Source: Oscillospiraceae bacterium
GTDB taxonomy: Bacteria > Bacillota > Clostridia > Oscillospirales > Oscillospiraceae
Length of the DNA stretch: 37,399 nucleotides
Assembly (NCBI GenBank): GCA_016292255.1
Contig: JAEEZZ010000087.1
Coordinates: 1 to 37,399, forward strand
Direction: 5' to 3'
Part shown: positions 8,192 through 16,175 of the stretch, in pieces
Layout of the letters: every line of letters starts with the position of its first letter
Position numbering within the stretch: position 1 is the stretch's first letter
The notes under the pieces: generated by a model
Seen by the model: only the letters and a program-made list of their open reading frames with translations
Told to the model about the DNA's origin: nothing
Databases searched by the model: none
Program-made: the position numbers and the translations under genes

Positions 8192-9487
8192 ATGAAAACA
8201 GTCTACACCTGCTTCTGCACGGATGTTTTGCATGAAGGGCATATGAATATTATCCGGGAAGCACGGCAGCGGGGCAAGGTCATTGTCGGCGCGCTTTCCG
8301 ACAAGGCGCTGATCCGCTATAACAAGTTCCCCACCATCAGCCAGGAGGATCGCGTAAGGCTCTATCGGAGCATAGAAGGAGTGGAGCAGGTCGTCATTCA
8401 GGACGACGCCATGTACGATGACGTGATCACCTTGATCCGGCCGGATTATGTGGTGCACGGCGATAACTGGAGAGAAGGCCCGGAATCTGCCATCCGGCAG
8501 CACGTGGCAGACCTGCTGGCCCAATACGGCGGCGAGGTCGTTGACATTCCCTATACCTACAATGAGAAGGTCAAGAAGATCGACCTGCAGCTGCGGGAAA
8601 AGCTTGCGATGCCGGAGTACAGAAGAAAGCGGCTCCGCCAGCTCATCGAAATGACGCCTGTGGTCAAGGCCATGGAGGCGCACAGCGGCCTCACCGGGCT
8701 GATCGTGGAAAAGACCGTCGTGGAGCACGAGGGGAAGCTGGATCAGTTTGACGCCATGTGGGTCTCGTCTCTTTGCGACAGCACGGCAAAGGGCAAGCCG
8801 GATATCGAGCTTGTGGATATGACCAGCCGCTTCCGCACCATCGACGACATCATGGAGGTCACCACCAAGCCGATCATCTTTGACGGAGACACAGGCGGTC
8901 TGACAGAGCATTTTGTCTACACGGTCCGCAGTCTGGAGCGAATGGGCGTCAGCGCTGTGATCATTGAGGACAAGAAGGGGCTCAAAAAGAACAGCCTGTT
9001 CGGCACAGAGGTCCAGCAGACCCAGGCGACCATCGAGGAATTCAGCGCGAAGATCGCCGCCGGCAAGAAGGCCCAGCTGACAGACGACTTCATGATCATC
9101 GCCCGGATCGAAAGCCTGATCCTGGAGAAGGGGATGGAGGATGCGCTGGAACGTGCCCGGGCCTTTGTCAAGGCAGGGGCGGACGGCATTATGATCCACA
9201 GCCGGAAGAAGGATCCTGCGGAGATCGTGGAATTCTGCGACTGTTTCCGCCAGGAGAATACGAAAACGCCCATCGTGGTGGTGCCCTCAAGCTTCAACGT
9301 GATCACCGAGGAGGAGTTGGCGCAGCATGGGGTGAATATCGTGATCTATGCGAACCAGCTGACCAGATCGGCGTTCCCGGCCATGCAAAAGACGGCGGAG
9401 GATATTCTCCGCTATCACCGGGCCAAGGAAGTGGACGACCGCCTGATGCCCATTAAGCAGATCATCACATTGATCGACGAACTGTAA
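8192..9487 (+). CDS. aepX: Bifunctional cytidylyltransferase-phosphoenolpyruvate mutase
   Basis: A 431-residue fusion. Residues 1 to about 135 form a TagD-like nucleotidyltransferase with HEGH at 14-17, the CTP-binding HxGH motif, and a later VHGDNW block. Residues about 150-431 form PEP mutase, with DAMWVSSLCDS, the metal-site stretch FDGDTGG and the signature EDKKGLKKNS near residue 259 that marks mutases of the PEP mutase/isocitrate lyase superfamily. PEP mutase converts PEP to phosphonopyruvate, the entry step of C-P bond formation. The fused domain probably CMP-activates the downstream aminoethylphosphonate (or another phosphonate) for transfer to a polysaccharide or lipid. The layout matches the AepX type known from Bacteroides capsule loci. 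The exact nucleotidyl acceptor is inferred. Confidence 0.93.
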   Translation: MKTVYTCFCTDVLHEGHMNIIREARQRGKVIVGALSDKALIRYNKFPTISQEDRVRLYRSIEGVEQVVIQDDAMYDDVITLIRPDYVVHGDNWREGPESAIRQHVADLLAQYGGEVVDIPYTYNEKVKKIDLQLREKLAMPEYRRKRLRQLIEMTPVVKAMEAHSGLTGLIVEKTVVEHEGKLDQFDAMWVSSLCDSTAKGKPDIELVDMTSRFRTIDDIMEVTTKPIIFDGDTGGLTEHFVYTVRSLERMGVSAVIIEDKKGLKKNSLFGTEVQQTQATIEEFSAKIAAGKKAQLTDDFMIIARIESLILEKGMEDALERARAFVKAGADGIMIHSRKKDPAEIVEFCDCFRQENTKTPIVVVPSSFNVITEEELAQHGVNIVIYANQLTRSAFPAMQKTAEDILRYHRAKEVDDRLMPIKQIITLIDEL

Positions 9488-9499
9488 GAGGAAAAACAG

Positions 9500-10621
9500 A
9501 TGAGAGTTGAACGACTTGTAGAGATTATCGGCGCTGACTTTTATACCGGCGTGCCGGACAGCCAGCTCAAGGCTCTTTGCAATTATCTGATGGCGCGCTA
9601 CGGAATCGACCCGAAGCACCACGTCATCGCAGCAAACGAAGGCAACTGCACGGCGCTTGCCGCAGGCTATCACCTGGCTACCGGCAAGGTCCCCGTGGTG
9701 TATATGCAGAACTCCGGCGAGGGCAATATCATCAATCCGGTAGCCAGCCTGCTGAACGACAAGGTGTACGCCATCCCGGTGGTGTTCATTGTGGGCTGGC
9801 GCGGAGAACCGGGGGTGCATGACGAGCCGCAGCATATCTACCAGGGCGAGGTGACCGTAAAGCTTCTGGAGGACATGGGGATCTCCGCGTTTGTGATCGG
9901 GAAAGAGACCACAGAGGAAGCCCTCTCGGCCAAGATGGAGGAGTTCCGGACGATTCTCGCCGCGGGTAAGGACGTCGCCTTTGTGATCCGCAAGGGCGCT
10001 TTGACCGACGCGCCGAAGGTGGAATACCGGAATGACAATACCATGATCCGGGAGCAGATCATTCAGCATATCGTAAAAATCAGCGGGGAAGACCCGGTCG
10101 TCTCCACCACGGGAAAGGCCAGCCGGGAACTGTTTGAGACCAGGGTGGCCAACGGACAAAGCCACAAATACGACTTTTTGACCGTCGGCTCCATGGGGCA
10201 CAGCTCTTCCATCGCCCTTGGAGTGGCGATTCAGAAGCCGGAGCAAAGGATCTGGTGCGTGGATGGCGACGGCGCGGTTCTGATGCACATGGGCGCCATG
10301 GCGGTCATCGGAACCAATCACCCGAAGAATCTGATCCATGTGGTGATCAACAACGGCGCCCATGAGACGGTCGGCGGGATGCCTACGGTGGCAAAGGATA
10401 TCGATCTGGTGGCGATCGCAAAGGCCTGCGGTTATCCGTATGCAGTATGTGTGGATAATTTTGACGACCTGGACAGAGAGCTTGCCGCCGCGAAGCAAAG
10501 AAATGAGCTCAGCCTGATTGAGGCCAAGTGCTCTATCGGCGCCAGAGAGGATCTGGGACGGCCCACGACCACCGCGCTGGAAAACAAGCGGAACTTTATG
10601 GAGTACCTTTCTACACTTTGA
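9500..10621 (+). CDS. aepY: Phosphonopyruvate decarboxylase (ThDP-dependent)
   Basis: A 373-residue thiamine-diphosphate enzyme that pulls the unfavourable PEP mutase reaction forward by decarboxylating phosphonopyruvate to phosphonoacetaldehyde. The N-terminal Pyr domain has the catalytic glutamate in AANEGNCTALAAGYHLATG near residue 47. The C-terminal PP domain carries the ThDP/Mg motif VDGDGAVLMHMGAM...NNGAHETVGG near residues 253-290. The shared subfamily trait GWRGEPGVHDEPQH, with its phosphonate-binding residues, is present. It is the last gene of the operon and is followed 6 nt later by a strong terminator, so no transferase gene is co-transcribed. Confidence 0.93.
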   Translation: MRVERLVEIIGADFYTGVPDSQLKALCNYLMARYGIDPKHHVIAANEGNCTALAAGYHLATGKVPVVYMQNSGEGNIINPVASLLNDKVYAIPVVFIVGWRGEPGVHDEPQHIYQGEVTVKLLEDMGISAFVIGKETTEEALSAKMEEFRTILAAGKDVAFVIRKGALTDAPKVEYRNDNTMIREQIIQHIVKISGEDPVVSTTGKASRELFETRVANGQSHKYDFLTVGSMGHSSSIALGVAIQKPEQRIWCVDGDGAVLMHMGAMAVIGTNHPKNLIHVVINNGAHETVGGMPTVAKDIDLVAIAKACGYPYAVCVDNFDDLDRELAAAKQRNELSLIEAKCSIGAREDLGRPTTTALENKRNFMEYLSTL

Positions 10622-10627
10622 TGATTT

Positions 10628-10671
10628 GCCGGATTATCCTGCTGTGTCGGCGGGATAATCCGGCTTTTTTT
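10628..10671 (+). terminator. Terminator of the phosphonate operon
   Basis: A 12-bp perfect stem, GCCGGATTATCC/GGATAATCCGGC, with a 13-nt loop, followed directly by TTTTTTT. Confidence 0.93.
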
Positions 10672-10741
10672 CAACTGTGTTTGCTTGACTGCGGGGGCGA
10701 AAGATTACCCGAATGGGATTGTATACAATCCAAAATGGGGA

Positions 10742-10770
10742 TTGATTTTTACAGCTTTTCCTGCTATACT
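10742..10770 (+). promoter_or_regulatory. Promoter P1 of the TPR-GGDEF array
   Basis: TTGATT (10742-10747), a 17-nt spacer and TATACT (10765-10770). The same -35 hexamer and spacer length occur at P2 and P3, and P1 and P2 share CTGCTATA around the -10. Confidence 0.8.
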
Positions 10771-10791
10771 TAATAAGTATAGGTATAGCAG
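10761..10791. promoter_or_regulatory. Nested inverted repeat over the P1 -10, operator-like
   Basis: CTGCTATAC (10761-10769) and GTATAGCAG (10783-10791) form a perfect 9-bp inverted repeat. Inside it CTATAC/GTATAG (10764-10769/10777-10782) forms a second one. The repeat covers the -10 and the likely transcription start, where a repressor would act. No T-run follows, so it is not a terminator. Confidence 0.55.
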
Positions 10792-10806
10792 GAATCGGGT
10801 GATTTT

Positions 10807-12438
10807 ATGAGCAAGCTGACGAATAACGAGAGAATCGATGAGGCTGTAAAAAGGTACAAAAATGAATTGCCGCGCCTGGTGAAGGCACTGAACCGGATCT
10901 TAAAGAATGCAGAGGCGGACGAGGACCTTTTTGCGGTCGGAAAAATCAATCTGTTTCTTTCTATTTGCTACTTCGATTTGGGAGATCGAAGCAGCATTTT
11001 CCCTTACGCCATAAAGGCGGTGAGCGTTTTTGAGAAATTAGGCAATCATAATTTCTTGCCCCGCAGCTATAATATTCTGGGCCTCGCTTATCTGGCGCTT
11101 GGTAATTATCAGCTTGCCCTTTCCACATACAACAAGGCGCTTGCCACGATCCGCCGCCGGAAGAGACCGGGCCTGAGCAAAGATACCATTCTGAACAATA
11201 TTGCAGAGTGCTATTATGAGATGGGGGAGTACCGGAAGGGTAATCGCATCTATGAAGACTGCTTCCGTGTGGTTCGGACAACGCGGCCCGACGATCATGT
11301 ATGCGCGGTCATTTACGGCATTAACATCTCTGACTGTTATGAGAGCTGCGGCGACTACCAAAAGGCGCTCAATATCCTGGATACCATCAAGCCAAATTGT
11401 GATGTACTCGACCGGGAAGTCCTCGTTTGGGGATATTACGGCAGGCGCTGCTGTGTGCTGTATCTGCTTGGCCTTACAGAGGAGGCCGAGCAGTATGCGG
11501 ATCTTGTGATAGACGCCGTGACAACCAATTACGATTCCTATGAATTCCATCGGGATTTTGAGAAGATCGCGGCGCAGGAGGTAAAATCCGGCGACTTTGT
11601 ACGCGCCCAGCGCTTTGCAGATATTCTGAAAAAATATGCCGATGAAAACGGCAATACCATCGATATGATCCTGTCCAAACGGGTACAGGCGAATATCTGC
11701 TATGCCAAAGGTGAGATGGATGCTGCATTGGGGCTCTATAAGGAATTGAACGTCCTCTATGAGAGGCGCATCAAGGAAGAGAACGCGATGCAGTACGAGA
11801 TCCAAAAGAACGCGGACACTGCCACAAAGGAAGTATCAAAGCTGATGAAGCGGGTTCGCGACAGCGAACAGAGGGCGCAGCGGGATGCTCTTACCGGGTT
11901 GATGAACCGTTCGGCTTTGACCAGCGTCGCAGAGACTTTCTTCAATGAGGCCAAGGAGCGTGGAAAATGCCTGGGCGGTATTTTCCTGGATATTGACTAC
12001 TTCAAGGAGTATAACGACACCTATGGCCACGCGGCAGGGGACGAGGCCATTAAGTATATCGCCAGGCAGTGCATGGAAGAAGAAACTTCCACCGTGAAAT
12101 TCTTCCGATACGGCGGCGATGAGTATTTCGGATTTATTCTTGGTCATAAGGAAAAAGATCTGCAGGCGCTTGCGCTTCGTATTTCCGAAAAGGTCCGCGC
12201 TTCCGCGATTGACCATGTCAAGAATCCCAACGGCCAGCGGATCACTGTGTCCATCGGTATCGTCAATATTGATTTGAAAAAGTCTGATGATTCTGTGCTG
12301 GATATTATCAAGTATGCAGACAGAGCTCTTTATCATGCGAAGGATCGGGGTAAGGACGACGTGTTCCAATACTGTGTCCTTGACAATTCTGAGCACGAAT
12401 TCAGGCGAGTTTGCTCCGATGAGAAGCAAAACAGATAG
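10807..12438 (+). CDS. TPR-GGDEF diguanylate cyclase, array copy 1 (subfamily B)
   Basis: A soluble 543-residue protein with no signal peptide or membrane segment. Residues about 1-315 are helical repeats of TPR type (CYFDLGDRSSIFPYAIKAVSVFE, NILGLAYLALGNYQLALSTYNKAL, NIAECYYEMGEYRKG). A charged helical linker (about 318-360, YERRIKEENAMQYEIQKNA) leads into a GGDEF domain with DALTGLMNR, DIDYFKEYNDTYGHAAGD and GGDEY near residue 436. The metal and guanine-binding residues are kept, so c-di-GMP synthesis from two GTP is expected. The RxxD inhibition site is absent (TSTV at that position). The TPR part is presumably a cytoplasmic protein or peptide sensor with an unknown ligand. It is the first gene of unit 1, 24 nt before copy 2. 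Confidence 0.9.
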   Translation: MSKLTNNERIDEAVKRYKNELPRLVKALNRILKNAEADEDLFAVGKINLFLSICYFDLGDRSSIFPYAIKAVSVFEKLGNHNFLPRSYNILGLAYLALGNYQLALSTYNKALATIRRRKRPGLSKDTILNNIAECYYEMGEYRKGNRIYEDCFRVVRTTRPDDHVCAVIYGINISDCYESCGDYQKALNILDTIKPNCDVLDREVLVWGYYGRRCCVLYLLGLTEEAEQYADLVIDAVTTNYDSYEFHRDFEKIAAQEVKSGDFVRAQRFADILKKYADENGNTIDMILSKRVQANICYAKGEMDAALGLYKELNVLYERRIKEENAMQYEIQKNADTATKEVSKLMKRVRDSEQRAQRDALTGLMNRSALTSVAETFFNEAKERGKCLGGIFLDIDYFKEYNDTYGHAAGDEAIKYIARQCMEEETSTVKFFRYGGDEYFGFILGHKEKDLQALALRISEKVRASAIDHVKNPNGQRITVSIGIVNIDLKKSDDSVLDIIKYADRALYHAKDRGKDDVFQYCVLDNSEHEFRRVCSDEKQNR

Positions 12439-12462
12439 ATTATCTGCCTCAGAGGTACGATT

Positions 12463-14091
12463 ATGGAAAAGCTGTCATTGAGTGATCGGATAAGTCGTGC
12501 GATTAAACAATATCCGAATGATCCTTTCCGCCTGGCACAGGAGCTGAAAAAGCTTCTCAGAGTTGCGGAGAGGGAAAAAGACGTCTATAATATCGGAAAG
12601 CTCAATTTGAACCTTGCGATCTGCATTGTCCACCAAGGTCGGCGTGACAGTATTATTCCCTATGCCTATAAGGCAGTCAGTATTTTGGAGACACTGAACG
12701 ATCCGGCGCTGCTTTCACGCAGCTACAACCTGCTTGGCATTGCCTATGCCGGGCAGGGCAATTATCAGCGCGCCCTGGAATCCTACAATAAGGCGCTGAA
12801 GGTGATTCGCGGCAGGAAGAAGCCGGGCGTTCGGAAGATCACCCTGCTGAACAATATCGGCGATGCCTATTTCTCAATGGGCGCCTTTGATAAGACGCTC
12901 AAAATTTCACAGGACTGCCTTTCCTTCTGCAGAGCGCATTCGCCGGACGACCACACGGCGATCGTCCTGTACGCGGTCAACATTTTTGACAGCTATATCA
13001 GCATGAATGATTTCCGGAGAGGGCAGGAGATCCTTGACGAGGTTCAGCAGGATGCCGAATTCCTTCCCGAAAGCATATTGCTGTGCGGGTATTATATCAG
13101 AATGTCCTGTGCGCTTTACGCGAACGGCGACCCGATTGGTGGAGCCAAATATGCGGATCTGATGTTAAAGCTGGTCCATGCACATCTGGACACCTATGAG
13201 TTCCACTCGGTCACCGTGCGGATCGTTTCCTTCCAGCTCCAAATCGGCGACTTTGAAAGAGCCCGGATCATTTCCGATACCCTGACAGAGTACGCAGAGA
13301 AAAGCGGCCACGCCTTGGATCATATCATTGCAAAGCGCGTCCTGGGCAATATTTGCTATGCCAGCGGCGATTATGATCGCGCCCTCTCCCTGTTCAAGGA
13401 ACTGAACGTGCTCTACGAGGAGTGGATGACGGAGCAGAAGACCATGCAGTATGAGGCGCAAAAGAGTATCGACGCCGCCAACAGAGAGATCTTAAAGCTG
13501 ATGAATAAGGTACGTGCCAGCGAAGAAAAAGCGGAGCGCGATCCGCTTACAGGCTTGATGAATCGCTCTGCGCTGGTCAATGTTACCACGGAGTTTATTG
13601 AAAAGTCCAAGGCGCTGGGCAAGAAGCTGGGCGGTATCTTCCTGGATATCGATTATTTCAAGGAGTATAACGACAGCTACGGCCATGCCGCCGGAGATGA
13701 GGCGATCAAGTTTATCGCGAAGATCTGCCTGGATGAGGAATCACAGAACATTAAGTTTTTCCGGTACGGCGGCGATGAGTACTTCGGGGTCATCCTGGGC
13801 TTCCGTGACGAGGAATTGCGTAAGCTGGCGTTCCGGATTTCTCAGAAGATAAGGGCCTCCGGCTTTGAACATCTCAAGAATCCCAACGGTCAGCGGCTGA
13901 CCGTTTCAGTCGGTATCGTCAACGTCGATATGAAGAAATCCGGCTACACGATCCTGGATATCATCAAGTATTCGGATGAGGCGCTTTATCATGCCAAGGA
14001 TCGCGGCAGGGATGATGTGTTTGAATACTGCTTTTTGCCCGATGCGGAGCATGAATTCAGGCGCCTCGAGAGCAATGCGAAGGCTGAATAG
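12463..14091 (+). CDS. TPR-GGDEF diguanylate cyclase, array copy 2 (subfamily A)
   Basis: A 542-residue paralogue with the same order: TPR-like repeats, helical linker, GGDEF. Subfamily A markers differ from copy 1: HQGRRDSIIPYAYKAVSILE, LLNNIGDAYFSMGAF and the linker WMTEQKTMQYEAQKS. The GGDEF domain has DPLTGLMNR, DIDYFKEYNDSYGHAAGD and GGDEY near residue 436, with no RxxD site upstream (SQNI). The C-terminal tail is AEHEFRRLES. AGAGG lies 7 nt before the ATG. It is the second and last gene of unit 1, closed by the terminator at 14119. The partly different TPR surface suggests a different input from copy 1 but the same output. Confidence 0.9.
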   Translation: MEKLSLSDRISRAIKQYPNDPFRLAQELKKLLRVAEREKDVYNIGKLNLNLAICIVHQGRRDSIIPYAYKAVSILETLNDPALLSRSYNLLGIAYAGQGNYQRALESYNKALKVIRGRKKPGVRKITLLNNIGDAYFSMGAFDKTLKISQDCLSFCRAHSPDDHTAIVLYAVNIFDSYISMNDFRRGQEILDEVQQDAEFLPESILLCGYYIRMSCALYANGDPIGGAKYADLMLKLVHAHLDTYEFHSVTVRIVSFQLQIGDFERARIISDTLTEYAEKSGHALDHIIAKRVLGNICYASGDYDRALSLFKELNVLYEEWMTEQKTMQYEAQKSIDAANREILKLMNKVRASEEKAERDPLTGLMNRSALVNVTTEFIEKSKALGKKLGGIFLDIDYFKEYNDSYGHAAGDEAIKFIAKICLDEESQNIKFFRYGGDEYFGVILGFRDEELRKLAFRISQKIRASGFEHLKNPNGQRLTVSVGIVNVDMKKSGYTILDIIKYSDEALYHAKDRGRDDVFEYCFLPDAEHEFRRLESNAKAE

Positions 14092-14118
14092 ATTATATAT
14101 TATTGGATTTATGTTAAC

Positions 14119-14150
14119 TCCGGCCTCTTTTCCAGAGGCCGGTGCTTTTT
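14119..14150 (+). terminator. Terminator after array copy 2
   Basis: An 8-bp perfect GC-rich stem, CCGGCCTC/GAGGCCGG, with a 7-nt loop, then TGCTTTTTT. It ends transcription unit 1 of the array. Confidence 0.9.
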
Positions 14151-14217
14151 TGAACGAGAAAAAGAGCTAAAAATTTGAATGGACAAACAAAAAATTGAAT
14201 GAAAATCAAAATATGAA

Positions 14218-14246
14218 TTGATTTTTGTTGATTTGACTGCTATAAT
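14218..14246 (+). promoter_or_regulatory. Promoter P2 of the TPR-GGDEF array
   Basis: TTGATT (14218-14223), a 17-nt spacer and TATAAT (14241-14246). It shares ATTGATTTTT and CTGCTATA with P1. The surrounding leader is strongly A+T rich. Confidence 0.88.
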
Positions 14247-14280
14247 CAATTTAGAAATCAAAATGTAAGAGGGTGTAACT

Positions 14281-15894
14281 ATGGAAAGGTCGAAAATAGA
14301 TGATCGGATCGAACAGATCATGAAAGATCATCGGCGTGATTATCCGCGGCTTGAACGTGAGCTCAAGAAGTGCCTGAAGGAAGCGGAAAAAGACGGTGAG
14401 ATTATGCTCATCGGCAAAATCAGCCTGTATCTGTCCATGTGCTATTTCGAGATGGGCGACCGGGTTCGCATCCTTTCGCATGCTTTTAAGGCTGTTGGCA
14501 TTTTTGAAAACTCGGATGATATGACGTTGCTTGCCCGCAGCTATAACCTGCTCGGCATTGGTTACGGTGCCCAGGAGAATTACCAGCTTGCTTTGGCTTC
14601 CTACAACAAGGCGCTGGATACGATCCGCGGCCAGAGAAAGCCCGTGTTGAGAAAGGAAATGATTCTCAACAACATTGCCGATTGCTATTATCAGATGGGC
14701 GAGTACCAGAAGAGTATCCATCTGATGAAGGGTTGTTTGTCCACCTGCCAGAAGAAGAATCCGGACAATCATGCCTCCATCTCGGTTTACGGTCTGAATC
14801 TTTCCGATTGTTACGAAAGCCTCGGGGAGATCCAGCAGGCAAAAGAGATTCTGGACTGCGTTGAGCCCGACGTTAAAACGCTGGGAGAAGATTCTCTGGT
14901 CTACGGCTACTACGCCAGACGCTCCGTGATCCACTATCGGCTTGGCGATTTGGAAAAGGGTGCGGAATATGCCGATCTGACCTTGAGTGGGATGAATATT
15001 ATTCATGACCTTTATGAATTCCACCGGGATTTTGAAAGGATCGCGTCTTTGGAGGTCCAGGCCAACGACTGCGATCGCGCCCAGAAATTTGCGGATATTC
15101 TGTCGGAGTATGCCAATTCGAACGGGCATACCTTTGAGCTGATCATTGCCAAGCGTGTCCAGGCGAGTATCTTTGATGCCCGCGGCGATCGGGCCAATGC
15201 GCTGGAGCTCTATAAGGAACTCAATGATCTGTATGAAAAGCGCGTGCAGGAACAGAACGCAATGCAGTATGAGAGCCAGAAGAATGCCGAAGCTGCCAGC
15301 AGAGAGATCGCAAAGCTGATGAAGAAGATCCGCATCAGTGAGGAGAAAGCCGAACGCGATCCGCTTACAGGGCTGATGAACCGTTCCGCTTTGGTCAGCA
15401 TCACGAATGAGTTCGTTCAAAGCGCCAAGGAACACAACAAAAAGCTCGGCGGTATTTTCCTGGATATCGACTATTTCAAGGAATATAACGACACCTACGG
15501 CCATGCCGCAGGCGACGAGGCAATCAAGTATATTGCCAGTGTTTGCCTGGGTGAGGAGACTTCGTCCATCCGCTTCTTCCGGTATGGCGGCGATGAGTAT
15601 TTCGGCGTGATCCTGGGCCATAAGGATGAGGACGTGGAAAAGCTCGCCCTACGAATTTCCGAGACGGTCCATTCCTCCGGCTACCAGCATATCAAGAACC
15701 CCAACGGTCAGCGGCTGACCGTATCCATTGGTGTGGTCAATGTGGATATGAAGGATTCCGACTATACCATCCTGGATATCATCAAGTACGCGGATAAAGC
15801 GCTTTACCACGCAAAGGATCGTGGAAAGGACGTCGTTTTTGCCTATCATGCGTTGGCAAATTCCGAGCATGAATACAGGCGGGTTCGCACTTAA
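14281..15894 (+). CDS. TPR-GGDEF diguanylate cyclase, array copy 3 (subfamily B)
   Basis: A 537-residue subfamily B paralogue. Helical repeats run from about 35 to 310 (CYFEMGDRVRILSHAFKAVGIFE, NLLGIGYGAQENYQLALASYNKAL, NIADCYYQMGEYQKS). The linker is YEKRVQEQNAMQYESQKNA. The GGDEF domain has DPLTGLMNR, DIDYFKEYNDTYGHAAGD and GGDEY near residue 436, with SSIRFFRY in place of an RxxD site. AAGAGGGTG lies upstream of the ATG. In the present sequence it is the only intact gene of unit 2. A short vestige of a subfamily A gene sits between its stop codon and the terminator, so this unit was probably a B-A pair too. Confidence 0.9.
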   Translation: MERSKIDDRIEQIMKDHRRDYPRLERELKKCLKEAEKDGEIMLIGKISLYLSMCYFEMGDRVRILSHAFKAVGIFENSDDMTLLARSYNLLGIGYGAQENYQLALASYNKALDTIRGQRKPVLRKEMILNNIADCYYQMGEYQKSIHLMKGCLSTCQKKNPDNHASISVYGLNLSDCYESLGEIQQAKEILDCVEPDVKTLGEDSLVYGYYARRSVIHYRLGDLEKGAEYADLTLSGMNIIHDLYEFHRDFERIASLEVQANDCDRAQKFADILSEYANSNGHTFELIIAKRVQASIFDARGDRANALELYKELNDLYEKRVQEQNAMQYESQKNAEAASREIAKLMKKIRISEEKAERDPLTGLMNRSALVSITNEFVQSAKEHNKKLGGIFLDIDYFKEYNDTYGHAAGDEAIKYIASVCLGEETSSIRFFRYGGDEYFGVILGHKDEDVEKLALRISETVHSSGYQHIKNPNGQRLTVSIGVVNVDMKDSDYTILDIIKYADKALYHAKDRGKDVVFAYHALANSEHEYRRVRT

Positions 15895-15958
15895 GCGTGA
15901 ATCATTTGGAGTTTTTCCAAGCTGTGTCTTCAGTTTCCCAGGACGGTCAATCTGAATA

Positions 15959-16008
15959 GAATGCGGAACGGGAAACAGACCTCTATGCAATCGGAAAAAT
16001 CAGAATGC
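15959..16008 (+). pseudogene. 50-nt vestige of a ninth, subfamily A paralogue
   Basis: GAATGCGGAACGGGAAACAG and the bases after it match 17666-17715 in copy 5 with about four mismatches in 50 nt. Read in frame it gives NAERETDLYAIGKIRM, against NAERESDLYAIGKISM in copy 5. The reading frame then stops at TGA. The match has abrupt ends and lies between copy 3 and its terminator, where a subfamily A gene would be expected. It is best read as the remains of a deleted A copy. Confidence 0.75.
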
Positions 16009-16050
16009 AGGTCACTGAATAATAAGCGGTTTTTTGATCCGGTTTGACCG

Positions 16051-16092
16051 ACTTCTCCCTTCGACAGAAGGGAGAAGTTCTTTTTGTTCTTT
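16051..16092 (+). terminator. Terminator of array unit 2
   Basis: A 12-bp perfect stem, ACTTCTCCCTTC/GAAGGGAGAAGT, with a 4-nt GACA loop, then TCTTTTTGTTCTTTTTT. Confidence 0.93.
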
Positions 16093-16116
16093 TTTACAGA
16101 AAAACAAAAAAATGGA

Positions 16117-16145
16117 TTGATTATTTTCTTATTAATTGTTATAAT
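16117..16145 (+). promoter_or_regulatory. Promoter P3 of the TPR-GGDEF array
   Basis: TTGATT (16117-16122), a 17-nt spacer and TATAAT (16140-16145): the third instance of the same hexamers and spacing. It now drives a pseudogene followed by four intact cyclase genes. Confidence 0.88.
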
Positions 16146-16175
16146 TAGAGTGTATAAATTTCCGAAAGGGGGTAA

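Noticed and set aside
14251-15621. 456-residue minus-strand ORF opposite array copy 3, and similar ones opposite copies 1, 2, 5, 6, 7 and 8
   Set aside because: They recur opposite every paralogue at matching positions (for example AAGMAVGVVIFLEIVDIQEN), as expected for antisense shadows of a conserved GGDEF coding sequence.
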